Of a stretch of DNA of 43,831 nt, positions 8,785 to 17,664 are shown one piece after another. Each line of letters begins with the position of its first letter. The stretch's first letter is position 1. Location of the stretch: NCBI GenBank assembly GCA_016199065.1, contig JACQHK010000047.1, positions 1-43,831 of the forward strand, in the 5' to 3' direction. The translations under genes were made by a program, and so were the position numbers. The notes under the pieces are model-generated. The model did no database searches. It was not told the origin of the DNA and worked only from the letters and a program-made list of their open reading frames with translations. The DNA is from Candidatus Microgenomates bacterium (lineage in GTDB: Bacteria; Patescibacteriota; Microgenomatia; JACPZF01).

Positions 8785-10570
8785 CTTTGCCATTATCGCC
8801 CATATTGATCACGGAAAATCTACTCTTGCCGATCGCCTTTTGGAATTTACCGGAGCAGTTTCCCAAAGGATCATGCAGGAACAATTTCTGGATCAAAACC
8901 CCATCTCCCGGGAACGCGGAATTACTATTAAACTCGCACCCGTACGACTCTTATATAAATATCGGCAAAAAGAGTACGAATTAAACATGATCGATACTCC
9001 GGGACACGTTGATTTTTCCTATGAAGTATCCCGTTCTCTTTCCAGCTGTGAAGGAACCATTTTGTTAGTTGACGCCACTCAGGGTATTCAGGCACAAACT
9101 CTGGCTCACGGAAAACTTGCGCAAAGTTTGGGTCTGACGATCATTCCGGTTTTGAATAAAGTCGATTTGCCTCAGGCAAGAATCGAAGAAGTAACCGCTG
9201 ATTTATCGGAAGTTTTTGGTTTTTCTCCCGACGAAATTTTTACAATCTCGGCTAAAACCGGGGCAGGTGTGGATAATGTTTTAGAAAAAATTATTACCAG
9301 AATTCCCCCTCCTGACGGTGGGGAAAATAATAGGTTGAGAGCTTTAATTTTCGACTCAATTTACGATGAACACCAGGGGATCATCGCTTACGTTAAGATT
9401 GCCGACGGAAAAATAGAAAGTAAAGAAAAAGATAGATTCCGCTTGAAATTTCTGGCAACCAAAACAGAAAATAATTTCTTGGAAATCGGCTATTTCACTC
9501 CGGAACGAACTGTTTCTTCGACTCTTTCTACCGGGGAAGTCGGTTTTATCGCTACGGGATTAAAAGATCCTACTAAAGTAAGAATCGGCGATACAATCAC
9601 AGTGATTAATAAAGATTTCCCGTTGCCTTCGAATTTTTCACCGCTTCCTGGATATCAGGAATTAAAACCGATGGTTTTCTTCGGTTTTTTCCCAAAATCG
9701 GGCAATGATTTTGAGAGATTAAAAGTTGCGTTGGAAAAACTTCATTTAAATGACTCCTCTTTTTCATATTCTCCGGAAAGTTCCAAAGCCCTAGGAAATG
9801 GTTTTCGCCTGGGGTTTTTAGGTTTATTGCACGGGGAAATTATTAAAGAACGACTTTTTAGAGAATTTAATCTTGATTTGATTGCCACAACGCCCAATGT
9901 CGAATACCAATGCCTGATTAACAATAATCTTATTGAGATCAAAAACATTGACGATATTCCTCCTTTATATACTGAATTGCGAGAGCCTTGGATGAAATTG
10001 GTAATTTTTACTCCGGAAAATTATGTAGGATCGATTATCACTCTCTGTCAGGAAAAAAGGGCGGTGATGTCGGACATGATTTATCACCAACAGCAGCATA
10101 CTGAAATGCATTGGGAAATGCCTTTGTCGGAAATGATTATCAACTTTTATGATCGTTTAAAATCCGTTTCGTCGGGTTTTGCCAATCTGGATTACAGTTT
10201 TTGGGATTTTCGAAAATTTGAAGGGAAGAAACTTACTGTCCTAATTAACCAGGAACCGGTAGATGCCCTATCTGTCATCGTAGCCAAGGAAAAAATGGAT
10301 TATTACGCAAGAGTTATGGCGCAAAAATTAAAATCGATTATTGATCGCCAACAATTTGAAGTACGTATTCAAATTGCCAACAACGGAAAAATTTTAGCCT
10401 CCGAAACCGTCTCGCCTTTTAGAAAAGACGTCATCCAAAAACTGTACGGGGGAGACAGAACCAGAAAAGATAAATTATTGGAAGCCCAGAAAAAAGGCAA
10501 GAAAAAAATGAAACAAATTGGCAAAATCAGTTTACCCGACGACGTTTTTGTGAGTTTTTATAAGATATAG
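8762..10570 (+). CDS. lepA: Elongation factor 4 (back-translocating GTPase LepA)
   Basis: Ribosome-binding translational GTPase of the EF-G fold. G1 AHIDHGKST (about 13-21), RERGITIK switch I, DTPGH (G3) and NKVD (G4) are all present, followed by the EF-G-like domains II, III and V. The LepA-specific C-terminal domain, with VHxDxxxR-like contacts and the basic GGDRTRKDKLLEAQKKGKKKMKQIG segment, confirms LepA rather than EF-G or BipA. Of normal length (602). A GGAG precedes the ATG, which lies inside the murJ reading frame. Confidence 0.97.
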   Translation: MEKNQIRNFAIIAHIDHGKSTLADRLLEFTGAVSQRIMQEQFLDQNPISRERGITIKLAPVRLLYKYRQKEYELNMIDTPGHVDFSYEVSRSLSSCEGTILLVDATQGIQAQTLAHGKLAQSLGLTIIPVLNKVDLPQARIEEVTADLSEVFGFSPDEIFTISAKTGAGVDNVLEKIITRIPPPDGGENNRLRALIFDSIYDEHQGIIAYVKIADGKIESKEKDRFRLKFLATKTENNFLEIGYFTPERTVSSTLSTGEVGFIATGLKDPTKVRIGDTITVINKDFPLPSNFSPLPGYQELKPMVFFGFFPKSGNDFERLKVALEKLHLNDSSFSYSPESSKALGNGFRLGFLGLLHGEIIKERLFREFNLDLIATTPNVEYQCLINNNLIEIKNIDDIPPLYTELREPWMKLVIFTPENYVGSIITLCQEKRAVMSDMIYHQQQHTEMHWEMPLSEMIINFYDRLKSVSSGFANLDYSFWDFRKFEGKKLTVLINQEPVDALSVIVAKEKMDYYARVMAQKLKSIIDRQQFEVRIQIANNGKILASETVSPFRKDVIQKLYGGDRTRKDKLLEAQKKGKKKMKQIGKISLPDDVFVSFYKI

Positions 10571-10585
10571 AGTTTACCACGCGTA

Positions 10586-10602
10586 GCCAAGTCAGACTTG
10601 GC
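10586..10602 (+). terminator. Hairpin after lepA, candidate terminator
   Basis: GCCAAG-TCAGA-CTTGGC (the inner bases also pair) 16 nt past the lepA stop, followed by cgtagtttta with a short T-run. It lies between convergent lepA and the glycosidase gene and may serve both. Confidence 0.5.
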
Positions 10603-10609
10603 CGTAGTT

Positions 10610-12589
10610 TTAGCGAAGTGTGGTTCCGTCGAAATGGCGTAAAAAGAGGGTGTCTCCAGATAATTCATAAGGTTCTGTCGGTACGCTTAAAGAATTAACC
10701 TGCTTACCCACGATTCGCAATTCATCAATCACACCTCCGAAATTAGCAAAAGAAAATACGCCGTTTAAAATTATATCAACACCACTACTGCTTTCCTGGA
10801 TTTTCTCTCCGTCGACAAAAATTGCTAATTTTTCTTTACTCCAGGTTAAGCCAAGATGGTGCCATTGACCTTTACTCCACTCAGAAATTGAAGCTAAAAC
10901 CGTATTCTGCGCCAAACCATCTTTATATACACCAAAGGACAGTCTTTGACCAAAACCAACCTTTTCCCGTTTTAAAGCAAGCTCTTGTCCGTTATCTAAC
11001 TGTATTGAAAAAATGTTGACGGTTTCTTCCTCTTCTTCATTCCACAACTGCTTTATGAAGAAATCCATCGAACCGTTACCAACTAGTGTAAATTGTTGAG
11101 CGCTTAATTTTAGGGGTAAATCTTTATCCGTTAAGGATAATCCGCGGTTTTCCGGAAAGCCGAAATAACCCAAAGAAAAAGAATGCTCGGGTGCCATTTT
11201 CGTCATTTCTACTAAAACGCTGGATTGCGGACCAAGAGAAATGGTTTTTCTTAAAAAACCGTTTTTTCCGGAAAGAATTTCTTCCCTAGTGGAACCAAAT
11301 AGGTAAGTTGTCTTTACTTGATAATTAGCGTTCGGTAAATTGTTGATAGTCAAAGGCACATTCTCGCTGTGTGATCCATACGGATCGTAATTAACTAAAA
11401 TTATTTTTATTTTGTCGGCAGCTTTGGTGGCTATAGCAGTTACCCATGACCCTTCTCCGTCAATTTTTAACCGGTCGCCTGATAAATTGTTTAAAAATTT
11501 TAGGGCAAAATATTTAGGTTTTTTATTAAGTCCGTATTTTTCGTGCGTTAAAATTCCCCACCTGCCCCAGTATTCGCGATCGGCAGGACCGTCTTTTATT
11601 TCAAAAGAAAAAGCCCACTTTACTCTGTCTAATAATTGTCTCATCGCAGCAATGGTATGAGCAGAATCAAATACTCCGTCGTGGTTGGGCGAATTTTCCG
11701 CATCAGAACCCCACTCAGAAACTATAATTTCTAAATTTTTGTAGGCGGGAAAGGAATCTAAAATATCCTGTATTCCTTTCCAATCGCGGGAAAAAACTTC
11801 CGTGTCTTTGCTATATCGGTGGTAGGAAAGAAAATCTAAACGCAGATTATTGTTCCGGGAGTATTCAACCAAAGACCGAATCCAATTAGGATACATACCT
11901 GTCGTCACCGGTCCGCCTATTTTAAAAGCATTTGCGTTTTGCGCAGTCTGCGCACCAATGACTGAATGATAATATAATTCCAGATAATTCTTACCCCCAT
12001 TAATACTCCACCTGCCAAATAAATCGGGTTCATTCCAAACTTCATAATACAACCCTGCCAAATTTCTTCCGCTTCGACCGGAATAATGTTCCACGGTCGC
12101 CCGCACTAAATTACTCCACTCCTGCCAGTTCCTGGGTTTTTCCACCACATCTCCATCGGCGATATCAGGCGGCATGTAAGACAAAGCGAAAAAGGGTAAG
12201 GCCCCAGCCTGAAGAATGTTGTCTACCGTTCTGTCTAACTGAGAAAAATCATAATTTATTCTTCCGTCGGGACTTCGGGACACTATGTCATACAAATCGT
12301 AGAGATGATCAATCCTGATATATTGGGGTGAAAGTGATCTTATTTCGTTTACCGCCGGAGCCAACATCTGAGCTTTTTCTTCACCACCCTGAGCTAGGGC
12401 CTGCCAAGCAGGTTGAATTTGTCCTAGGTTTGAATTGTAATCAATCACCAAATTAGCAGGACTACCTGAAGCACGACCAATAATATTAATAACCAACTGA
12501 CCGGCAAAAACCAAAATGGGCAATGAAACCAAAAGAAAAACAAATAACAGAACTTGCTTGAGCGGATTTTTTGAAAGCTTTTTTTTCAT
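10610..12589 (-). CDS. Membrane-anchored GH39-like glycosidase with C-terminal LamG-like domain
   Basis: N-terminal hydrophobic anchor (about 10-32). A TIM-barrel glycosidase follows (about 45-450): YYEVWNEPD with the acid/base candidate E187 and IIVSEWGSD with the nucleophile candidate E292, the clan GH-A pattern seen in GH39 xylosidases and relatives. QYIRIDHLYDLYDIV is the first core strand. The last about 170 residues (WHHLGLTWSKEKLAIFVDGEKIQ; FSFANFGGVIDELRI) form a LamG/concanavalin-like jelly roll that usually binds carbohydrate. Anchored outside the cell, it would trim glycans of neighbours or the host surface. The exact substrate cannot be read from the sequence. It is an isolated gene convergent with lepA. 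Confidence 0.85.
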   Translation of the reverse strand: MKKKLSKNPLKQVLLFVFLLVSLPILVFAGQLVINIIGRASGSPANLVIDYNSNLGQIQPAWQALAQGGEEKAQMLAPAVNEIRSLSPQYIRIDHLYDLYDIVSRSPDGRINYDFSQLDRTVDNILQAGALPFFALSYMPPDIADGDVVEKPRNWQEWSNLVRATVEHYSGRSGRNLAGLYYEVWNEPDLFGRWSINGGKNYLELYYHSVIGAQTAQNANAFKIGGPVTTGMYPNWIRSLVEYSRNNNLRLDFLSYHRYSKDTEVFSRDWKGIQDILDSFPAYKNLEIIVSEWGSDAENSPNHDGVFDSAHTIAAMRQLLDRVKWAFSFEIKDGPADREYWGRWGILTHEKYGLNKKPKYFALKFLNNLSGDRLKIDGEGSWVTAIATKAADKIKIILVNYDPYGSHSENVPLTINNLPNANYQVKTTYLFGSTREEILSGKNGFLRKTISLGPQSSVLVEMTKMAPEHSFSLGYFGFPENRGLSLTDKDLPLKLSAQQFTLVGNGSMDFFIKQLWNEEEEETVNIFSIQLDNGQELALKREKVGFGQRLSFGVYKDGLAQNTVLASISEWSKGQWHHLGLTWSKEKLAIFVDGEKIQESSSGVDIILNGVFSFANFGGVIDELRIVGKQVNSLSVPTEPYELSGDTLFLRHFDGTTLR

Positions 12590-12684
12590 CTTACATTTTA
12601 ATTTTTAGTCTAATAAGCCTTATAAACCATATTAGACTTAGTATAAGATGAAAATCAAAAATGATTCAATCGGAAGAGAAGATC

Positions 12685-13929
12685 TTACTCCAAATAGTCT
12701 CTCAATTTTTTGCTTCTTGAAGGGTGTTTGAGCTTACGAATAGCTTTGGCTTCTATTTGACGGATTCTTTCGCGAGTAACGGAAAATTCGCGTCCTACTT
12801 CTTCTAAGGTTCTTGGTTTTCCGTCATACAAACCAAATCTTAATACCAAAACTTTTTTTTCTCGGTCGGATAAAGTTCCCAGGACTTCTTCCATCTGCTC
12901 TTTTAAGAGCTGTTTGGAAGCGCTGTCGTATGGAGAGGGTTGACTCTGGTCCTGAATAAAATCACCCAACAGACTATCTTCGTCATCGCCTACGGGGGTT
13001 TCTAAGGAAGTTGGTTCTTGGGAAACTTTAACAATTTCCCTAACCTTGGCTACATCAACGTCCAAAGCTTTGGCAACTTCTTCAGGAGTCGGCTCGCGAC
13101 CCAATTCCTGCATTAATTTCCGGGCGGTTCTTAAATAGCGGTTAATGGTTTCCACCATGTGCACCGGAATTCTGATGGTTCTGGCCTGATCGGCAATGGC
13201 CCGAGTAATTGCCTGTCTGATCCACCAAGTGGCATACGTAGAAAATTTAAAGCCCTTTCGCCAATCGTATTTTTCTACTGCCCTGATTAATCCCTGATTC
13301 CCTTCCTGAATTAAATCCAACAGGCTCATTCCCCGGCCGATGTACTTTTTGGCAATGGAGACTACTAAACGAAGATTAGACTCGACAAGTTTTTTCTTGG
13401 CTTTTTCATCGCCTGCCTCAACTTTTTTTGCTAAATAAATCTCTTCTTCGAAAGTAAGAAGGGGAACTCTGCCTATTTCTTTTAAATACATTCTGACCGG
13501 GTCAGTAATAAAGGTTTGATTAATTTCAGACAGTACTTCGATTTCTTTTTCGAGTTCCGCAACGCTTTTGGCACCTTCCTCGTCTTCTTCTGAGGTCGAC
13601 TCAAACACATCGATCTTTTCCTTCATTAATTTGTCGTACAATAAATCGATCTCATCAATGTGTTGTTCGGTTTGAGGAAAGGCTTCCAGAATTTCATCCT
13701 GTGTCAGAAAGCCGTTTTTCCTGCCTCTCTCCAATAGCAACTTTATCGCTTCAGGGTATGAAGATTTTTTGGTCGGTGGTTGTTTTTCTCCTATTTTGAC
13801 CTTTGTTGGAGAGGAAATTTTAGTTTTTGGAAGAGCAGGTTTGACCTTGACCGCTTTGTTTTTAGCTGAAAGTTTACTTTCTAAAATGATCTTTTTACTT
13901 TTAGCTTTAATTTTGGTTTTTGATTTCAT
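12685..13929 (-). CDS. rpoD: Primary RNA polymerase sigma factor (sigma-70)
   Basis: All sigma-70 regions are present: a region 1.1-like segment (about 58-110), region 1.2 ([17 protein letters not shown], about 143-159), region 2 with [27 protein letters not shown] and [19 protein letters not shown] (core binding and -10 recognition), region 3, and region 4 with [23 protein letters not shown] (-35 recognition helix). The first about 50 residues are an unusual Lys/Ser/Pro-rich extension ([12 protein letters not shown]...). It lies 41 bp after dnaG on the same strand, the classic dnaG-rpoD order of the macromolecular synthesis operon. A GAGG lies 3 nt before the ATG. Confidence 0.97.
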   Translation of the reverse strand: MKSKTKIKAKSKKIILESKLSAKNKAVKVKPALPKTKISSPTKVKIGEKQPPTKKSSYPEAIKLLLERGRKNGFLTQDEILEAFPQTEQHIDEIDLLYDKLMKEKIDVFESTSEEDEEGAKSVAELEKEIEVLSEINQTFITDPVRMYLKEIGRVPLLTFEEEIYLAKKVEAGDEKAKKKLVESNLRLVVSIAKKYIGRGMSLLDLIQEGNQGLIRAVEKYDWRKGFKFSTYATWWIRQAITRAIADQARTIRIPVHMVETINRYLRTARKLMQELGREPTPEEVAKALDVDVAKVREIVKVSQEPTSLETPVGDDEDSLLGDFIQDQSQPSPYDSASKQLLKEQMEEVLGTLSDREKKVLVLRFGLYDGKPRTLEEVGREFSVTRERIRQIEAKAIRKLKHPSRSKKLRDYLE

Positions 13930-13970
13930 AAGCCTCTATTTTATATTTTTTGATTCAAACAGACAATAAC

Positions 13971-15743
13971 TTACCTGCTCAATTCCTTCATTTCGGTCGT
14001 AGTCTTCTCAAATTCCAAGGTCAGTTTATTTAACATTTTTTCTTCGGTTGTTTTTTCAATTTCCTTGCTGATTTTTTGCATCTTATTTTTTAGAGTGTTT
14101 ATTTTAATTTCCCTTATTGTTCGTCGAAAATCACTGTCTTTTTCTTCTTCACTGTCTATTTTTAAATCTTCTAAAAACAGGCGGTCAATTGTCGGAACCA
14201 GTTCAATCGGTGAAATCTTGGCAAATTTTTTGATATCCCAGTTTTTTTGTTGAGTTAAAAAGTTTGTTACATTAACCAGAATTTTTTTTAGCAGGTCGTT
14301 TTGATAATAATTTTTTAGAACATCCAGTTCCTTTTCGTATATCCCAGGGTTGAAACTTTGCATTAATAATGACAACAGATGTTCTTCCAGCGTTACTTCC
14401 CGAGGTCTTTCTGCTATCTGTACTACCTGATTAGTCGTTAAACTATTAAGTTTTAATGCTTTTTCAAAAACTTCTATTTCTTTGAGCAGTAATTCAACGG
14501 AAGCGTTTAATTTTGCAGAAAGAATTTTCAAATAATGGTCTTTAACAATCAGATTCTCTATTTTAGCCAGGATTGGTAATACTTCCTTAACAATAGCTTT
14601 TTTACCATCGGCTTGTGAGACATCGTATTTTTCTAAAGCTTTATTAATATAATAATCATAAATCGGTAGGGCTTTTTTAATTGATTCTTTCCAATACTGC
14701 ACGCCTTCTCTGACGCACTCATCCGGATCCTTACCTTTGGTTAAGATCACTACTTTTAGGGAAAAACCAAGTTTTTCAGCCAATTCAATTCCCCGGCGGG
14801 CTGCCAAATCACCTGCCAAATCGGCGTCCAGCGAAATTAACAAAGTATCACAGTACCTTCTCAAAAGTTCCAATTGTCCCTGGGTCAGAGCTGAACCTTT
14901 AATGGCCACCACGTTTGATACTCCGGCCTGAAAGGAGGCAAGAGCGTCGATTTCGCCCTCTACCACAATTGCCTTTCCTTCTTTTCTGATGGTTTCTTTG
15001 GTAACATCAAGTCCATACAAAACATTTCCTTTAGTGTAAACCGGGGTCTCGGAAGTGTTAATATATTTAGCTTCATTATCCTGGGCATCGGCAAAAATTT
15101 TCCTGCCAGCAAAACCCACCACCTGTCCGCGGTGGTTTTTAAGGGTAAACATCAACCTTCCCCGGAATCGGTCATAATATGAATCTCGCTGGGGATTTTT
15201 GATCACCAAACCAGCCTCAACCATTTCCTGAGCAGTAAAACCCTTTTTCTTTAAAAACCTCAGAACACTTTCCCAGCTGTTAGGGGAATAACCTATTTTA
15301 AAAGTCTCCAAGGTCTTTCTGTTTAGTTCCCTCTTTAAAATGTAGTCCAACGCCTCTTTACCGATCCGATGATTTAACAGCAGGTAGTGATAATATTCAC
15401 TGACTAAATGGTTCATCTGATAAATTCTGTCTTTTTTTGCGCCTTGAGCCGAATCGTATTGAACTCTTTCCAGTTTAACGCCGGCTTTGTCCGCCAACAT
15501 TTTTAACGCTTCACCAAAATCCATACTCTCAATTTTTTCCATAAATTCAATGGCATCTCCCCCTTCCCCACAACCAAAACAATGCCAAATCTGACGCTCG
15601 GGAGACACCATAAAAGACGGGCTTTTTTCGTTGTGAAAAGGACAGTTGGCTTTAAAATTACGACCGGCTTTTTTAAGAGGAACGTATTGACCAATCAAGT
15701 TCACAATATCAGTTTTTTGCTTAACCTGCTCTATCTGATCCAT
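13971..15743 (-). CDS. dnaG: DNA primase
   Basis: Makes RNA primers for replication. The CHC2 zinc ribbon is at the N-terminus (C34, H37, C55, C58 in NCPFH and CFGC). The primase core follows, and the TOPRIM domain starts near IVVEGEIDALASFQAG with the acidic metal-binding DADLAGDLAARRG motif. The C-terminal about 170 residues are a divergent helicase-binding domain. 590 residues is normal. An extended -10 box within a perfect dyad lies only 9 nt before the ATG, so the mRNA likely has almost no leader. It is followed by rpoD. Confidence 0.97.
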   Translation of the reverse strand: MDQIEQVKQKTDIVNLIGQYVPLKKAGRNFKANCPFHNEKSPSFMVSPERQIWHCFGCGEGGDAIEFMEKIESMDFGEALKMLADKAGVKLERVQYDSAQGAKKDRIYQMNHLVSEYYHYLLLNHRIGKEALDYILKRELNRKTLETFKIGYSPNSWESVLRFLKKKGFTAQEMVEAGLVIKNPQRDSYYDRFRGRLMFTLKNHRGQVVGFAGRKIFADAQDNEAKYINTSETPVYTKGNVLYGLDVTKETIRKEGKAIVVEGEIDALASFQAGVSNVVAIKGSALTQGQLELLRRYCDTLLISLDADLAGDLAARRGIELAEKLGFSLKVVILTKGKDPDECVREGVQYWKESIKKALPIYDYYINKALEKYDVSQADGKKAIVKEVLPILAKIENLIVKDHYLKILSAKLNASVELLLKEIEVFEKALKLNSLTTNQVVQIAERPREVTLEEHLLSLLMQSFNPGIYEKELDVLKNYYQNDLLKKILVNVTNFLTQQKNWDIKKFAKISPIELVPTIDRLFLEDLKIDSEEEKDSDFRRTIREIKINTLKNKMQKISKEIEKTTEEKMLNKLTLEFEKTTTEMKELSR

Positions 15744-15747
15744 AGCA

Positions 15748-15767
15748 GCCGCATTATAACATGCGGC
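15748..15767 (-). promoter_or_regulatory. dnaG-rpoD promoter: extended -10 box inside a perfect inverted repeat
   Basis: Minus strand TGTTATAAT (15753-15761) gives an extended -10. It is embedded in GCCGCAT-6 nt-ATGCGGC, a perfect 7-bp inverted repeat. The expected transcription start falls 3-4 nt before the dnaG ATG. The dyad could be a repressor operator, or a hairpin ending transcription from the upstream hydrolase gene, whose stop is at 15782. Confidence 0.55.
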
Positions 15768-15781
15768 CAGAATGAGTTTGA

Positions 15782-16975
15782 TTAATTTTTTGAATGAGAT
15801 TTACTGAAGTTATCAATGTCTCTCGTGGAATTATAAATTCTCGTTGATTTACCAAGAATCAATTTTTCATCTTGCCGAGCCCGTTCTAAATCTTCGCTTC
15901 TACTACTTAAGACTATTTCCTTCATCTTCTTATTCTTATCCCATTTTATAGTGCAGATATAATCTTGGTCCCAATTACCGAAGTCTACTTCTTTAATTTT
16001 ACTTTTTACGTCTTTTAATAAACACAGGCGAACTCTTATGCTCGCCTGTAAATGTAGTTTAATATGTTCCCTAAGAATTTTTCGATTTAACTCCGATAAG
16101 TTTTTAATTAAAAAAACAAAGGTCATGTTTTTAAGTCTTTTCGCTGCCTCTCTGCAATCCTGATAATATTGACCTCTGGGATTCCAGTCGTCAACCCAGG
16201 TAGGAAATGTACCAAATCCGCTATAGGTCAGGTTAGAAAAATGAAATCTTCCTTCATCAAATATTTCTTCGGGTTTTAAGTGAATAATTTTTTCATTATT
16301 TTTCTTTAAATAGTCTGAAGCATATCGTTCACTTCGGTGTTTAATATATCTCTGATACATTGATAAATCCAATCTGGTAAGGCATAAATCAAGAACCAAA
16401 GGAAATTCGTTTAAGTTTACCGCCGAGTTCATGTGTCCAGCTTTTTTAACGAAGATTAAAGAGCTGTCCAACATTTTTGCAAACAATATTGGGTGGCTTT
16501 TGGAAACATAAGGGTCGTTTTCGGAATACAAGACATAGGAAACCGGAATTAACTTTTTTAATTGGTCGAAATCAAAATCTGTTTTATAAAAAGTTTTATT
16601 AACAAGATCGAACTGCCAAAGATTATTTAATTTTTCCATGAACGGACTCACAAATATGGCGCAATCAAGCCTTATATTGTATTTTGATACGACGTGTAAA
16701 ATAAAAAGCGGGCCTAGCGAATGACCAATAAAACAAAGTTTTTCGCCTTTTTTTAAGGCTGGTAAAACTTCTTTTTCAAAAACTTTAAACCAATTTTCTA
16801 AACTTTGACGGGAAGGCACAATATTTTTCCCCAACTTGGTTATTTCTTCAAAATCCTCACTGGGAAACTCGGGTACTAAAACGTCTTGGCCCAAAATCTC
16901 TAATTGTTCCCTAAGTCGAGGAAACCAATTTTCCTGCGGATGACCGAAAGATCCATGAAATAAAATAAATTTCAT
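15782..16975 (-). CDS. RBBP9/YdeN-like alpha/beta hydrolase fused to an unrecognised C-terminal domain
   Basis: Residues 1-190 look like the small RBBP9/YdeN serine hydrolase family: FILFHGSFGHPQENWFP, the nucleophile elbow IGHSLGPLF, a late acidic residue in YSENDPYV and the catalytic His in KAGHMN. After that come about 200 residues with no counterpart in that family (from LSMYQRYIKHRSERYASDYL). This part contains WNPRGQYYQDCREAAKRL, FVFLIKN, REHIKLHLQASIRVRLCLL and DFGNWDQDYICTI, an alternating strand/helix pattern that loosely recalls PLD-like sensor domains lacking the HKD motif (weak impression). The fusion suggests a hydrolase controlled by or targeted through the second domain. No operon partner; dnaG follows 38 bp downstream. 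Confidence 0.7.
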   Translation of the reverse strand: MKFILFHGSFGHPQENWFPRLREQLEILGQDVLVPEFPSEDFEEITKLGKNIVPSRQSLENWFKVFEKEVLPALKKGEKLCFIGHSLGPLFILHVVSKYNIRLDCAIFVSPFMEKLNNLWQFDLVNKTFYKTDFDFDQLKKLIPVSYVLYSENDPYVSKSHPILFAKMLDSSLIFVKKAGHMNSAVNLNEFPLVLDLCLTRLDLSMYQRYIKHRSERYASDYLKKNNEKIIHLKPEEIFDEGRFHFSNLTYSGFGTFPTWVDDWNPRGQYYQDCREAAKRLKNMTFVFLIKNLSELNRKILREHIKLHLQASIRVRLCLLKDVKSKIKEVDFGNWDQDYICTIKWDKNKKMKEIVLSSRSEDLERARQDEKLILGKSTRIYNSTRDIDNFSKSHSKN

Positions 16976-17058
16976 ACGCTTATCAATTTCTTTAATCGTA
17001 TTTTACCCCACTTCAACAATTATTTCCCATTCTATTTCTTAATATTGTCAGTATATTT

Positions 17059-17664
17059 TTATGTAACCTTTTCCAGATTGATAACGATATGTTTACAAAA
17101 CCATAAAGAATTGACATATTGATACTTTACTGTCGGTCTCAAACCCAAATCCTCAATTATTTCCTCCCACTGATTAAGTCTCAAATAATTATAGGGCAGA
17201 CTTATACCATATGGTTTATTTCCGATATAGTCAGAAACTTTCAACGCCAGAAAGTCGAAACGATTATCCCAATAATGATCTTTTATCAAAACGTTTTTCC
17301 GAGCGACCCTTTTTGCCTCTCTCAACAACTCATCGGGTTTCAAATCGTGGTGTAAAACATCAATAATTAGAACAGAATCGAATGAATTATCTTTAAAAGG
17401 AAGTCTTTTTCCGTCATACTGATAGGTTTTTATGTACTGTTTTGTTTGCAAAACGGTATCTATCCCAACAAACTTCACGCCGGGAAGCCTGTTGGACATC
17501 AAATAGGCAAGACTCCCATCGGAACATCCAAAATCAAGAACACTACGGCTTCCCCTCAAATACGGTACCAGTTTTTTCACCAAGTCTGTTTTTCTCCTGG
17601 GAAATCCCACTCTTTCGTTATGCTGACGAAGTAAGTACAGAATGGGTGTTTGGAGATTAATCAT
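17059..17664 (-). CDS. Class I SAM-dependent methyltransferase
   Basis: Rossmann-type methyltransferase: SVLDFGCSDGSLAYLM is motif I (SAM binding), VGIDT the acidic end of strand 2, LPFKDNSFDSVLIIDVLHHD motifs II-III as in the Methyltransf_11 group. The C-terminal part carries RLNQWEEIIEDLGL, common in small-molecule or lipid methyltransferases. The substrate is not predictable. The start codon overlaps the CapA-like gene by 8 nt, so it belongs to the zincin-CapA-methyltransferase operon and may modify an envelope component. Confidence 0.85.
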   Translation of the reverse strand: MINLQTPILYLLRQHNERVGFPRRKTDLVKKLVPYLRGSRSVLDFGCSDGSLAYLMSNRLPGVKFVGIDTVLQTKQYIKTYQYDGKRLPFKDNSFDSVLIIDVLHHDLKPDELLREAKRVARKNVLIKDHYWDNRFDFLALKVSDYIGNKPYGISLPYNYLRLNQWEEIIEDLGLRPTVKYQYVNSLWFCKHIVINLEKVT

